Positions 48,883 through 57,661 of a stretch of DNA of 64,000 nt are shown piece by piece (position 1 is the stretch's first letter; every line of letters starts with the position of its first letter). The position numbers and the translations under genes are program-made. The notes under the pieces were generated by a model that worked only from the letters and a program-made list of their open reading frames with translations, made no database searches and was not told the origin of the DNA. Origin of the DNA: Zobellia laminariae (lineage in GTDB: Bacteria; Bacteroidota; Bacteroidia; Flavobacteriales; Flavobacteriaceae); the NCBI RefSeq assembly GCF_009725995.1, contig NZ_RCNS01000004.1, forward strand, positions 558,001-622,000, given 5' to 3'.

Positions 48883-51378
48883 TTACTTAGGATCTAAAAT
48901 CTGTTCTATGCGGTCACTAACATCTTGTAAATGATACTTGCTCATGTTATCTGAAGTTCTTGCAATAGCATTTTCTATAGTTCGCTGTAAAATTTGCAAT
49001 TCAGCACGGGCCACTGAACGGATATCCGATTGACTAGTATGTACAACTGTCGATTTTTGATAACCTCCAAAGTCAGGTAGTTTTTTTTGGTCTTTTGCGG
49101 TCATCAAATAGTTCAACCTTTCAACATGTGCTTTTTGAAGGTTTCTTCTATAGGTATCTATTTTCTGTCCGTTTTGTAATTCAGACCAGATACCACCGCG
49201 AAGCTCGCTCATCATAATAGTTAATTGGTAAGCTTCCGCTCCGTTGGCTGTTTCATTTTCAACCAAACGCTGCAGCTTTCCTAAGCTGAGGATATTATCC
49301 AAAGTTTTAGTCTGCATTGCTCTAATCTCCTCTACAAAACCTGAATATTGAATCTTATTGAAAATATTCTGGTCAAGAAGCCACTCTGGCGTAGCAAATA
49401 GTTGGTCTTGTAAAAAGACCATGCAGTTTTGCTGATGCGCTTTTGTTACGGGTATATAAACGGCACCTTCTTGATCATAGGTTTTTTGATATTCGTAAAC
49501 ACCGCCAATGTTATTGGATACATGACCCATATAGCGTTTGAATTGCGCAACAACCTGACCGTAGATTTTTTCAAGATCTTCATACGTCTTTCTATCCTCT
49601 TTTGTCCATGTAATAAGATTGGGTACAATACGTTTTAAATTTTCTATGCCATACAAACTAGCTTTAATAGCATCATCGCCTAAATCCTCCGTTTGTGAAC
49701 TTGGATCTACAACATCACCTACTTGTTGATGTCCAAAACGATATAAAGGATCTCCAGCATGTTCTAAAATCCAACTATCAAGAATTTTGTTTTCCTCTTC
49801 CGTAGAAACATCTAAAATAGGTTTGTACCCCCATTTAATAGCATACTTGTCATAAACACCAATGTTAGGCATAAGAGCAACATCGCCATCACCTGGTTGG
49901 GCTATATAGTTAAAACGAGCATAATCCATTATAGATGGAGCTGTACCATATTTTTTGGTAAAGGAAGCTGATCGGAGAGAATCTACAGGATAGGCAACAC
50001 TACTACCCATATTGTGAGGTAAGCCTAAAGTATGGCCAACTTCATGAGCAGAAACAAAACGGATTAAACGTCCCATAGTTTCATCTTTAAACTTTGTAGT
50101 TCTAGCATCAGGGTTTATGGCTGCGGTCTGTACAAAAAACCAGTTATGTAATAAAGTCATTACATTATGATACCAGTTTATATCAGATTCTAATATTTCA
50201 CCACTTCGTGGGTCGCTTACATGCGGTCCATTGGCATTTGGAATTGGTGAGGCCAGATAACGAACTACGGAATAACGCACATCTTCAGGAGACCATTCTG
50301 GGTCTTCAACTACAGATGGTGGTTCTTTGGCAATGATGGCATTCTTAAAACCTGCCTCTTCAAAAGCAACCTGCCAATCTTCAATACCTTGCTTTATATA
50401 AGGAAGCCATTTTTTTGGTGTAGCTCTATCTACATAATATATAATCTGCTTTTTGGGTTCTACCAGCTCACCATTTTTATATTTTTCCAAGTCCTCATCT
50501 TTGACTTCCAAACGCCAGCGATCAAGGAATTTTACTGTTTTACTTTTTTGAGCGTCCAAACCATAATCTGTTTGGGCACTTTCAAACCAACCAACACGCT
50601 CATCAAATTCACGGCGTCTCATAGGCTCGGCAGGTAAGAGTATCATAGAGTTGTTGATTTCTATAGAAATAGAACCAAGACTACCATTACTGGGGGGCTT
50701 TTTTGCCAAGTAGGTTTTTACGTGGCGTGCTTCAACGTTTAAAGGATAACTCTTAATAGATTCAATATAGCTTCTTGTCTCATCTAATCGGGAGACTTTA
50801 TATTTTTCTCTATATGAATCCGGCATGCCTAAGGCTTGTGCATCTTTTTCAAAAAGTTCGTTTACCTGAATTACCGTAGTTGGGTTTGCTGTATCCTTTT
50901 TTACGGCCATTATATCAAAAGCAAAAAGGACCGGTTCAAAATTAGAATTTACAACCGCCTCATGTACAGGTAGCGAATCTGCGGCAACAATCTCATGACT
51001 AACTACACGAAGCAAAACCTTTTTTGGTTTCCTTTCCCAGCGAAGCACCTGAGTATTAATCTTACCTCCACCAAAACCAATGCCAGTAGCCGTCTTTGAA
51101 ATCCTACTTACCATCAACATTTCTTTGTTGAAAAGCGAATCTGGTATTTCATAAAAGTGATTTTCATCTACTATATGTATATCAAAAAGGCCTTTGTCGG
51201 TTTTTGCGTCTTTGGTTATGACTTTGCCATATGGTTTTATTTTAGATTTTTTGTCATCATCTTTTTTATCTGACTTCTCCGTATTGTCCTTCTTCTTTTT
51301 AAAAATTTGAGCTTCGGCTGAAAAGGAAGTGATAAGGAGTAATGAGAAAACTACTTTGGTAAATACTGTTTTAAACAT
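48883..51378 (-). CDS. Large secreted zinc metalloprotease (metzincin, DUF5117/DUF5118 type)
   Basis: The 831-residue protein starts at ATG 51378 with signal VVFSLLLITSFSAEAQ; an ATG 17 codons upstream spoils it. A Lys/Asp-rich stretch follows. The zinc motif HEVGHTLGLPHN (H445, H449, H455) and a Met-turn in SIMDYARFNYIAQ identify a metzincin. The flanking DUF5117-like N-terminal and DUF4953-like C-terminal regions match a Bacteroidota periplasmic family. Target proteins are unknown. Confidence 0.9.
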   Translation of the reverse strand: MFKTVFTKVVFSLLLITSFSAEAQIFKKKKDNTEKSDKKDDDKKSKIKPYGKVITKDAKTDKGLFDIHIVDENHFYEIPDSLFNKEMLMVSRISKTATGIGFGGGKINTQVLRWERKPKKVLLRVVSHEIVAADSLPVHEAVVNSNFEPVLFAFDIMAVKKDTANPTTVIQVNELFEKDAQALGMPDSYREKYKVSRLDETRSYIESIKSYPLNVEARHVKTYLAKKPPSNGSLGSISIEINNSMILLPAEPMRRREFDERVGWFESAQTDYGLDAQKSKTVKFLDRWRLEVKDEDLEKYKNGELVEPKKQIIYYVDRATPKKWLPYIKQGIEDWQVAFEEAGFKNAIIAKEPPSVVEDPEWSPEDVRYSVVRYLASPIPNANGPHVSDPRSGEILESDINWYHNVMTLLHNWFFVQTAAINPDARTTKFKDETMGRLIRFVSAHEVGHTLGLPHNMGSSVAYPVDSLRSASFTKKYGTAPSIMDYARFNYIAQPGDGDVALMPNIGVYDKYAIKWGYKPILDVSTEEENKILDSWILEHAGDPLYRFGHQQVGDVVDPSSQTEDLGDDAIKASLYGIENLKRIVPNLITWTKEDRKTYEDLEKIYGQVVAQFKRYMGHVSNNIGGVYEYQKTYDQEGAVYIPVTKAHQQNCMVFLQDQLFATPEWLLDQNIFNKIQYSGFVEEIRAMQTKTLDNILSLGKLQRLVENETANGAEAYQLTIMMSELRGGIWSELQNGQKIDTYRRNLQKAHVERLNYLMTAKDQKKLPDFGGYQKSTVVHTSQSDIRSVARAELQILQRTIENAIARTSDNMSKYHLQDVSDRIEQILDPK

Positions 51379-51840
51379 GTAAGCTTTGATTATAATGTTT
51401 TGATGTGTGATGAAACAGAGTAATGCCATGATTACATAGCAATCCTATTAATAGTCGTAAATATAGCATTTTTGTGCCTTTACCTTTTAAGGCTGGTTAA
51501 GAGATTATTGGAGGTAAATTGCAGAGCTTATTACCAATTTTACAAAATCATATTTTTAAGAGTGTCGTTTAAAAGCATAAAACACCGATGACACGTATGT
51601 GCTAATTCTAAAGTGCTGCTAGTCAGAAAAAAAATGTGCTTTTTTCTGTAATAAAAATTCTCTAGAAACCGTGAGTGTCTAGCAAATAATTAAACGCTAA
51701 AATGCGAACTTGGTATTGTTTTGATTCACATTTTACGAATTTGATTATTTACGCTTTTTTAGGAAAGCTCCCACAAAATATAAAGAACAATAAAGAGATG
51801 TTTCGGCGTTATATAGACTCGTAAATAAATTTACCAAGTT
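51379..51840. other. Divergent intergenic region
   Basis: About 460 bp, AT-rich, upstream of both the metalloprotease and the repeat protein. I see no gene or strong promoter. Confidence 0.45.
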
Positions 51841-52248
51841 ATGATTAACAAGAGTTTAAAAATAAGTATGATATTGGGTCTTATATTCGCAAACGGAGTT
51901 TTTGCAGCTGATCCATTAACCGAAAAAGATGATACGGTTATTCATTCTATTAATTATATTGATGAAGACACAGATTTTGACCTTGGCTTCGATACTGCAG
52001 ATTATCTGCCAGAAAATTTCGACGCTAATGATATTTATGTCGATTTAGGTGCAATTCCTTTTATTGAGTCTGATGCTAATGTCATTCTAAATACCAATAA
52101 ATACCTTCCACAGGGTTTTAATGCTTATGCATATCCTAAGAATGTAGAGGATTTCAATTACATCGATTCAAATGACGAAATTTCTTTCGATTTTGACACA
52201 AAAAAACATCTACCAAACGGCTTTGATCCGTATATAAGGAACAATTAA
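51841..52248 (+). CDS. Small secreted protein with three 35-residue repeats
   Basis: The 135-residue protein has a signal peptide (MILGLIFANGVFAAD). The mature part is three units of about 34 residues (starting near 39, 74 and 107). Each has an F/Y-I-D/E start, acidic residues, then a Y/H-LP-x-G/N-F-D/N motif: DTADYLPENFDAN, NTNKYLPQGFNAY, DTKKHLPNGFDPY. The protein is strongly acidic, which suggests calcium or surface binding. I recognise no family. A terminator follows; the gene stands alone. Confidence 0.75.
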   Translation: MINKSLKISMILGLIFANGVFAADPLTEKDDTVIHSINYIDEDTDFDLGFDTADYLPENFDANDIYVDLGAIPFIESDANVILNTNKYLPQGFNAYAYPKNVEDFNYIDSNDEISFDFDTKKHLPNGFDPYIRNN

Positions 52249-52275
52249 CCATTGTAAATTATTTGAATTAGCTAA

Positions 52276-52303
52276 CAAAAACCCCTGTATAACAGGGGTT
52301 TTG
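52276..52303 (+). terminator. Intrinsic terminator after the repeat protein gene
   Basis: AAAACCCCTGT pairs with ACAGGGGTTTT around a 3-base loop. A short T run follows. Confidence 0.82.
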
Positions 52304-52340
52304 TGCTTTGTATAATATATGTTCTTCTTTCTGTTTTCGT

Positions 52341-53771
52341 TTAAAATAATAGGGGCACTACAAATTGAAACATAAGAACTAATAGTGCTACAGCTATTAG
52401 ATTAAGTATAATCCCAACCCGAGCCATTTCACTAACTTTTACATAGCCACTGGCAAATACAATAGCATTGGGCGGTGTAGCCATGGGAAGCATAAAGGCA
52501 CAGCTACTGGCTATAGTAACGGGAATCAATAAATAAAGAATGGGAATATCCAACCCAATGGCAATACCTGCTACTACCGGAGCCAGTACGGCGATCAGAG
52601 CCACGTTGCTCATGAGCTCGGTCATGAAGAGCATAAGGGTAATAAGGAGTATGGCCGTAAACAGAATACTAACATTACTGTCTCCAATTGCTGCGGAAAC
52701 CATGTCTACAATACCACTTACGGACATGCCCTTTGCCAATGCCAATCCTCCGCCAAATAGAATTAAGATACCCCAAGCTAATTTTTGGGTGTCTTTCCAT
52801 TCAATTATAAAATCGGCCTTTCTCATATTGTAAGGTATGGCGAACATTGCAATGGCTGCCATAATACTAATCATGGTATCGTTTAATTTCAGTGCAGGGA
52901 ATATGCCGTTTATGACGGTTCTAAAAATCCATAGAAAAACGGTAACACCAAAAATAGCGAGTACCATTTTTTCCTTTCCACTCATGGGGCCTAATTTTTT
53001 AAGTTCATTATGTATAACGTCTTTCGAAGCAGAAAACACCAGATCGCGATTGGGATACATCCACTTAACCAATACCAGATAACTGATCCATATCATCAAT
53101 GCGGAGAAAGGAACACCTAAAACCATCCACTTTAAAAAGGAGATTTCAATATTGTATTCGTTTTCCAAAAGACCGATCATCACAGAATTAGGTGGAGTGC
53201 CGATAACCGTGGCCACGCCTCCTGCATTTGCCGAAAAAGCAATGCCCAGCATGACGGAAAGTGCAAAATTCTTATCACTTTTAGTAAACCCATCTGCGTC
53301 ATTTACTAAAAGATTAATGACGGACATAGCAATAGGAAGCATTACAACGGTCGTGGCAGTGTTACTGATCCACATACTTAAGGCAGCCGTAGCGATCATG
53401 AAGCCTAGAACCACCTTGTTGGGCGTTGTGCCAGTAATTTTAATGATATTCAGGGCAATGCGTTTGTGGAGGTTCACTTTCTCAAGAGCTAAAGCCAGAA
53501 CAAAACCACCAAAGAATAAAAAGATTATTGGGCTTCCGTAATTTGCACCTACTTCACCAATATCCATTATTTTAAGAAAAGGGAATAGAAGTAGAGGAAG
53601 TAATGCGGTTACTGAAATTGAAACCGCTTCTGTAATCCACCAAATGACCATCCAAACGGCAACGGCAATTACAGCATCTCCTTTCTCGGAGACTAAATCA
53701 AAAGGCAAAAAACGAATAACGAAAAAAAGAATAGGCCCTAGAAAGAGTCCTGCTTTTCTGCTGAAGTCCAT
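52341..53771 (-). CDS. DASS (SLC13) sodium:dicarboxylate/sulfate symporter
   Basis: The 476-residue inner-membrane protein has about 11-12 hydrophobic segments. Substrate/Na+ motifs: WISNTATTVVMLPIAMS and CAFMLPMATPPNAIVFASG, each with the SNT/TPPN type hairpin. AFSANAGGVATVIGTPPNSV is the first hairpin. It takes up dicarboxylates or sulfate; the substrate cannot be decided by sequence alone. Sulfate import or export would suit a sulfatase-rich cell, but no gene linkage shows this. Confidence 0.92.
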   Translation of the reverse strand: MDFSRKAGLFLGPILFFVIRFLPFDLVSEKGDAVIAVAVWMVIWWITEAVSISVTALLPLLLFPFLKIMDIGEVGANYGSPIIFLFFGGFVLALALEKVNLHKRIALNIIKITGTTPNKVVLGFMIATAALSMWISNTATTVVMLPIAMSVINLLVNDADGFTKSDKNFALSVMLGIAFSANAGGVATVIGTPPNSVMIGLLENEYNIEISFLKWMVLGVPFSALMIWISYLVLVKWMYPNRDLVFSASKDVIHNELKKLGPMSGKEKMVLAIFGVTVFLWIFRTVINGIFPALKLNDTMISIMAAIAMFAIPYNMRKADFIIEWKDTQKLAWGILILFGGGLALAKGMSVSGIVDMVSAAIGDSNVSILFTAILLITLMLFMTELMSNVALIAVLAPVVAGIAIGLDIPILYLLIPVTIASSCAFMLPMATPPNAIVFASGYVKVSEMARVGIILNLIAVALLVLMFQFVVPLLF

Positions 53772-53821
53772 AGTTTTTAATTGGTGCTCCTAAGCTATGT
53801 TTTTTCTTTTGTTTTTGAAAA

Positions 53822-55213
53822 TTAATATACAATGGTGTCTGAAGCAATAGGCGGAAGTTGATAGTTGCCAAAGTCAATACTGATTTTTGGGTTATTTAGT
53901 TTTACGCTCTGAGGAGAGGCATCGGTACCATGTAAATAGAGTTGCTGTAATTTCTTGAACTTATTTAAAGCGGCTAAATGTTCTGTTTTAATGGTAGTGC
54001 TTGTTAGGTTGATGGATTTTAAATGTTCTAGTGAAGCCAGAAGAGACAAGTCCTTTCCGGTGATAGAGGTGTTGTCCAACAATAGTATGGTTAGGTTTGG
54101 GAGTTCGATTAATTTTGAAAAAATATCATCTGTAATTTGAGTTTGGCCCAGGTCAAGTCTGGAAATTTGTTCTTTGATAGGGAGTAGTGCCTCAAAATCG
54201 GTATCTGTGAAAGTTGGTTTATTGATGCAAGAAGCACTTAGGAAATTAGAGGATTTACTAATTTGATCAATATGGATTCCAGTAGCCTCTATTGCTTTAA
54301 TCTGTTCTTCAGATGCGAGGGATATTTCTATATTTGGGTGGTCAAAATCTTCTTTTTTGGGGAAGAAAGAAATAAAAAGTTCTTTCTCAAGACCTGATTC
54401 GGCTATGGTTTTTTCAAAGGAACTGCCAGAATCAATCCACGCACGTACCAGTTCTACTTCTTCTTTAGATGGCTGAGTCTTACCTTCAGGAGGCATATGG
54501 TCGTCATTATCCATGGGAAGTATGAGCCTCGTAAACAGTTCGCTTTCCGAAGATTTTGAGGTTTCAATTACGAATCCGTTCTCACCTCCGTTTAGAATAC
54601 CTTCCTCCGAGTTAAGTAGAAGTTCGCCCTTAGCTTTTTTTGGATTGTGGCAACTCACACATTTGTTGTTCAATATAGGTTTGATAACATCTTCGTAGAG
54701 TAGGGCATCTTGCCAGTTTGCTTCGTTTAGGCTAATTTCTTTCTCTTCAAAAGTCTCAAAGCCTAAAGCTGATTTTATGGAATTGGGTAAAGGTTCAATT
54801 AAATACTCTTCACCATGGGTAATGTTTCCACCTTGATGGCCGGTAAAGGAAATCAATATAAAAATGAAAATGCCCCAACTGATTACAGGGAGCTTGGATA
54901 AAAAGACAAAAGTTTGAATCCCTTTCAATTTAGCAAACATTAAAAAAGAAAAAAGAGCTGTGGCTATACCCGACCACAAATGCCATTTTACCGTGTCAAA
55001 AGCATATCCTTCACCTAAATATTGTAAATAACCTGTAATACAGGCAAGAGTTGCAGTAATACCCGCCCATAAGAAGATAATAGAAATTACAGGATTGTTT
55101 TCCTTTTTCTTTCGATCGTACCATTGCAAAAGGAGACCTATCATTATAAAGCCTATCGGCAAATGCACAATGAGAGGGTGTAACCTACCAAGAAGTTGTT
55201 TAAGAACGTCCAT
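53822..55213 (-). CDS. DUF2231 membrane protein with cytochrome c and leucine-rich repeats
   Basis: The 463-residue protein has four membrane segments (about 10-30, 43-64, 78-95, 108-126; HPLIVHLPIGFIMIGLLLQW is the DUF2231 start). A planctomycete-type cytochrome c follows: CVSCH at 185-189 with axial Met240 in DDHMPPEG. The last 170 residues are short leucine-rich repeats (LDLGQTQITDDIFSKLIELP, LTILLLDNTSITGKDLSLLA). It probably anchors electron transfer to the inner membrane. It is the last gene of a four-gene operon. Confidence 0.88.
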   Translation of the reverse strand: MDVLKQLLGRLHPLIVHLPIGFIMIGLLLQWYDRKKKENNPVISIIFLWAGITATLACITGYLQYLGEGYAFDTVKWHLWSGIATALFSFLMFAKLKGIQTFVFLSKLPVISWGIFIFILISFTGHQGGNITHGEEYLIEPLPNSIKSALGFETFEEKEISLNEANWQDALLYEDVIKPILNNKCVSCHNPKKAKGELLLNSEEGILNGGENGFVIETSKSSESELFTRLILPMDNDDHMPPEGKTQPSKEEVELVRAWIDSGSSFEKTIAESGLEKELFISFFPKKEDFDHPNIEISLASEEQIKAIEATGIHIDQISKSSNFLSASCINKPTFTDTDFEALLPIKEQISRLDLGQTQITDDIFSKLIELPNLTILLLDNTSITGKDLSLLASLEHLKSINLTSTTIKTEHLAALNKFKKLQQLYLHGTDASPQSVKLNNPKISIDFGNYQLPPIASDTIVY

Positions 55214-55222
55214 GCTAATCGT

Positions 55223-56095
55223 TTAATCTATGTTAAAACGTTCTTTTAATAGCTTCATCATATAGATGTTCGCTTTCCATTGGTCGGCTACGGGCAGTTG
55301 GGAATAGGGTAACGTTGGCATATAGTCTGCAGGGCCAAATTCGGTAGTAATCGTAAAAATGTCATTGGTCTCCCATTGTTTCCGGATGACTTTTTCCCAA
55401 ATGTTCATATGGCGTTCTACTGCTTCTTTCCATTCAGGAGCCTCGGGGTCGTTTACTTGTGGACCTTCTGCATGACCTATACGTGCATGAATGTGATGCG
55501 AACGGTTAATGATTTCTTCTAAATGCGAATCTTGATTCTGCAATAGCGATTCGTGAACTACCATCCAGTGACTAATGTCCAACGTCAGTTTTAATTCGGG
55601 AATAGCAGCGAGGTATTTTTTGGTATCGGGAAGATTGAAACTGAAGCGCCCGCGGTGAGTTTCGTGATAGATAGGAACGTTGTTTTCCTTGGCTATTTTG
55701 TTGGCGGCGTCTATAAAGGCTTTGTTCTCTTCAAAGGAGAAAAAATCGTAGCCCGTATGGCAATTGATGTAAATAGGGTTCCAGGATATCAGAATCTTAA
55801 AATGCGCTATATATTGTTTTAGACTTTCTTCAAAAGATACAGTTCTATTGGTTCCGTTTAAGAAACCAACTTTTAAATCGTGTTTCTTTAAAGCTAGTTT
55901 TAACTCGTTCTGGCTTTTCGGGTCTTTAGGAAGCCAGATTTCTATTCCATCATAACCTGCGGCTTTTGTTTTTTCGCAAAAAGCATCATAAGAAATTTGT
56001 CTGCCCCAATCGGTCTGAAAGAATTGTAATTTTTTTTCTTGAGAGAAACCTAAGAATGAAGAAAAGAGTATTACTAAAGTAAGCGGTATTTTCAT
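55223..56095 (-). CDS. Secreted TIM-barrel sugar isomerase/epimerase-like protein
   Basis: The 290-residue protein has a signal peptide (ILFSSFLGFSQ). Xylose-isomerase-like metal ligands are E145 (IYHETHRGRF), D173 (TLDISHWMV), H203 (HIHARIGHAE) and E252 (TTEFGPAD). Unlike the other TIM barrel at 17525, the full ligand set seems present. It lies 9 bases upstream of the DUF2231 gene and probably acts on a sugar in the periplasm. The reaction is unknown. Confidence 0.86.
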   Translation of the reverse strand: MKIPLTLVILFSSFLGFSQEKKLQFFQTDWGRQISYDAFCEKTKAAGYDGIEIWLPKDPKSQNELKLALKKHDLKVGFLNGTNRTVSFEESLKQYIAHFKILISWNPIYINCHTGYDFFSFEENKAFIDAANKIAKENNVPIYHETHRGRFSFNLPDTKKYLAAIPELKLTLDISHWMVVHESLLQNQDSHLEEIINRSHHIHARIGHAEGPQVNDPEAPEWKEAVERHMNIWEKVIRKQWETNDIFTITTEFGPADYMPTLPYSQLPVADQWKANIYMMKLLKERFNID

Positions 56096-56146
56096 GGATG
56101 GTTTATTTGGTATTCTTTATTGTTTAGTTGATTCTCAAAATGGTCC

Positions 56147-57658
56147 TTAGGATAAGATTTCTTTGATAATATTACCTTCTACATCAGTCAATCTAAATGG
56201 TCTTCCTTGAAATTCATACGTGTATTCTTCATGGTCAAAACCGAGTAAGTGTAAAATGGTAGCATGAACATCGTGAACGGATACACGGCCTTCCACACCG
56301 GAAAAACCAATATCATCCGTTTGGCCATGGGAAGCCCCTTTTTTAATTCCACCGCCGGCCATCCACATGGTAAAGGCGTCACCATGGTGATCACGCCCTT
56401 TGTATGGCATTTTTTTATTTCCTCTATTTTCTTGCATAGGTGTTCTGCCGAATTCACCTCCCCATACAATTAATGTGTCATCTAAAAGGCCACGTTGTTT
56501 TAAATCCATTATTAAAGCGGTTATGGGCCGATCTATTTGGGTGCATTTGTTTCGGAGACCTTTATCAATAGATCCCGAACGTACCACACCATGACTATCC
56601 CAACCCCAATCGAACAATTGAACGAAGCGAACACCGTCCTCAACCAATTTTCTGGCAAGCAGACAATTGTTGGCAAACGATTCTTTACCAGGCTCCACAC
56701 CGTACATTTCTTTAATATGTTCAGGCTCGTTATTGATATTCATGACCTCGGGAACCGCTATTTGCATGCGATAGGCCATTTCGTACTGGTTGATACGTGC
56801 CAGAATCTCCGGGTCTGCATATTTAGCATATTCCTCTTTATTGATTTTAGTAATAGCATCAATAGTACTTTTCTTTAAATCTCTAGAAACCCCATCTGGG
56901 TCTTCAAGATAAAGAACAGGGTCGCCTTTAGAGCGGCATTGAACGCCTTGATAAACGGAGGGTAAAAATCCACTTCCCCAGACACTTTTTCCAGCATCCG
57001 GAGTATTTCCGCCAGAGGTCAATACAACAAAACCGGGTAAGTTCTGATTTTCTGAGCCCAAGCCATATGTGGCCCATGCACCAATGCTGGGGCGTCCCAA
57101 ACGGGCGCTACCCGTGTGCATAAAAAGTTGTGCAGGACCATGGTTGAATTGATCGGTATGTACTGCCTTAAGAAAAGCCACATCATCTACTACCTTTTTA
57201 AAATGAGGCATAAAGTTCGATACCCAATTACCAGATTCTCCTTCTTGTTTAAATTCGGCCTGCGGGCCCATTAACTTTGGAGTACCTTTTATAAAAGCGA
57301 ATTTTTTACCTGCTAATAATGATTCAGGACAGTCTTGACCATCTAACTTATGAAGTTTGGGTTTGTAGTCGAACATTTCAAGTTGAGAAGGTGCCCCTGC
57401 CATGTGCAAGTAAATAACCGATTTAACTTTTGGCCCGTAATGAGGTGCCAGAGTCGCCAATGGGTTAAGGTCTCGCTCAGAAAAGGTAGACGCTGATTTT
57501 TTGCCCTGTTTTGTTAACGGGTCACATCCCATGAAAATGGAACTTAAAGCTAATCCGCCCAGTCCTTGAGCACAGCTTTTTATAAAGTGCCTTCTGGTCT
57601 TTTCTTGTGCTTCTCTAGCCAAGTGTTCTTGAACTAGTCTTTCGATTTGGTCTTTCAC
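56147..57658 (-). CDS. DUF1501 protein, Tat-exported
   Basis: The 503-residue protein has a Tat signal (TRRHFIKSCAQGLGGLALSS) with a lipobox (IFMGCDPL). The DUF1501 core resembles the alkaline-phosphatase/sulfatase superfamily: KSVIYLHMAGAPSQLEMFDY, WDSHG, IVWGGEFGRTPM and MPYKGRDHHGDAFTMWMAGG. It lies three bases after the cytochrome/DUF1549 gene, its usual partner in Planctomycetes. No activity is established. Confidence 0.93.
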   Translation of the reverse strand: MKDQIERLVQEHLAREAQEKTRRHFIKSCAQGLGGLALSSIFMGCDPLTKQGKKSASTFSERDLNPLATLAPHYGPKVKSVIYLHMAGAPSQLEMFDYKPKLHKLDGQDCPESLLAGKKFAFIKGTPKLMGPQAEFKQEGESGNWVSNFMPHFKKVVDDVAFLKAVHTDQFNHGPAQLFMHTGSARLGRPSIGAWATYGLGSENQNLPGFVVLTSGGNTPDAGKSVWGSGFLPSVYQGVQCRSKGDPVLYLEDPDGVSRDLKKSTIDAITKINKEEYAKYADPEILARINQYEMAYRMQIAVPEVMNINNEPEHIKEMYGVEPGKESFANNCLLARKLVEDGVRFVQLFDWGWDSHGVVRSGSIDKGLRNKCTQIDRPITALIMDLKQRGLLDDTLIVWGGEFGRTPMQENRGNKKMPYKGRDHHGDAFTMWMAGGGIKKGASHGQTDDIGFSGVEGRVSVHDVHATILHLLGFDHEEYTYEFQGRPFRLTDVEGNIIKEILS

Positions 57659-57661
57659 GGC

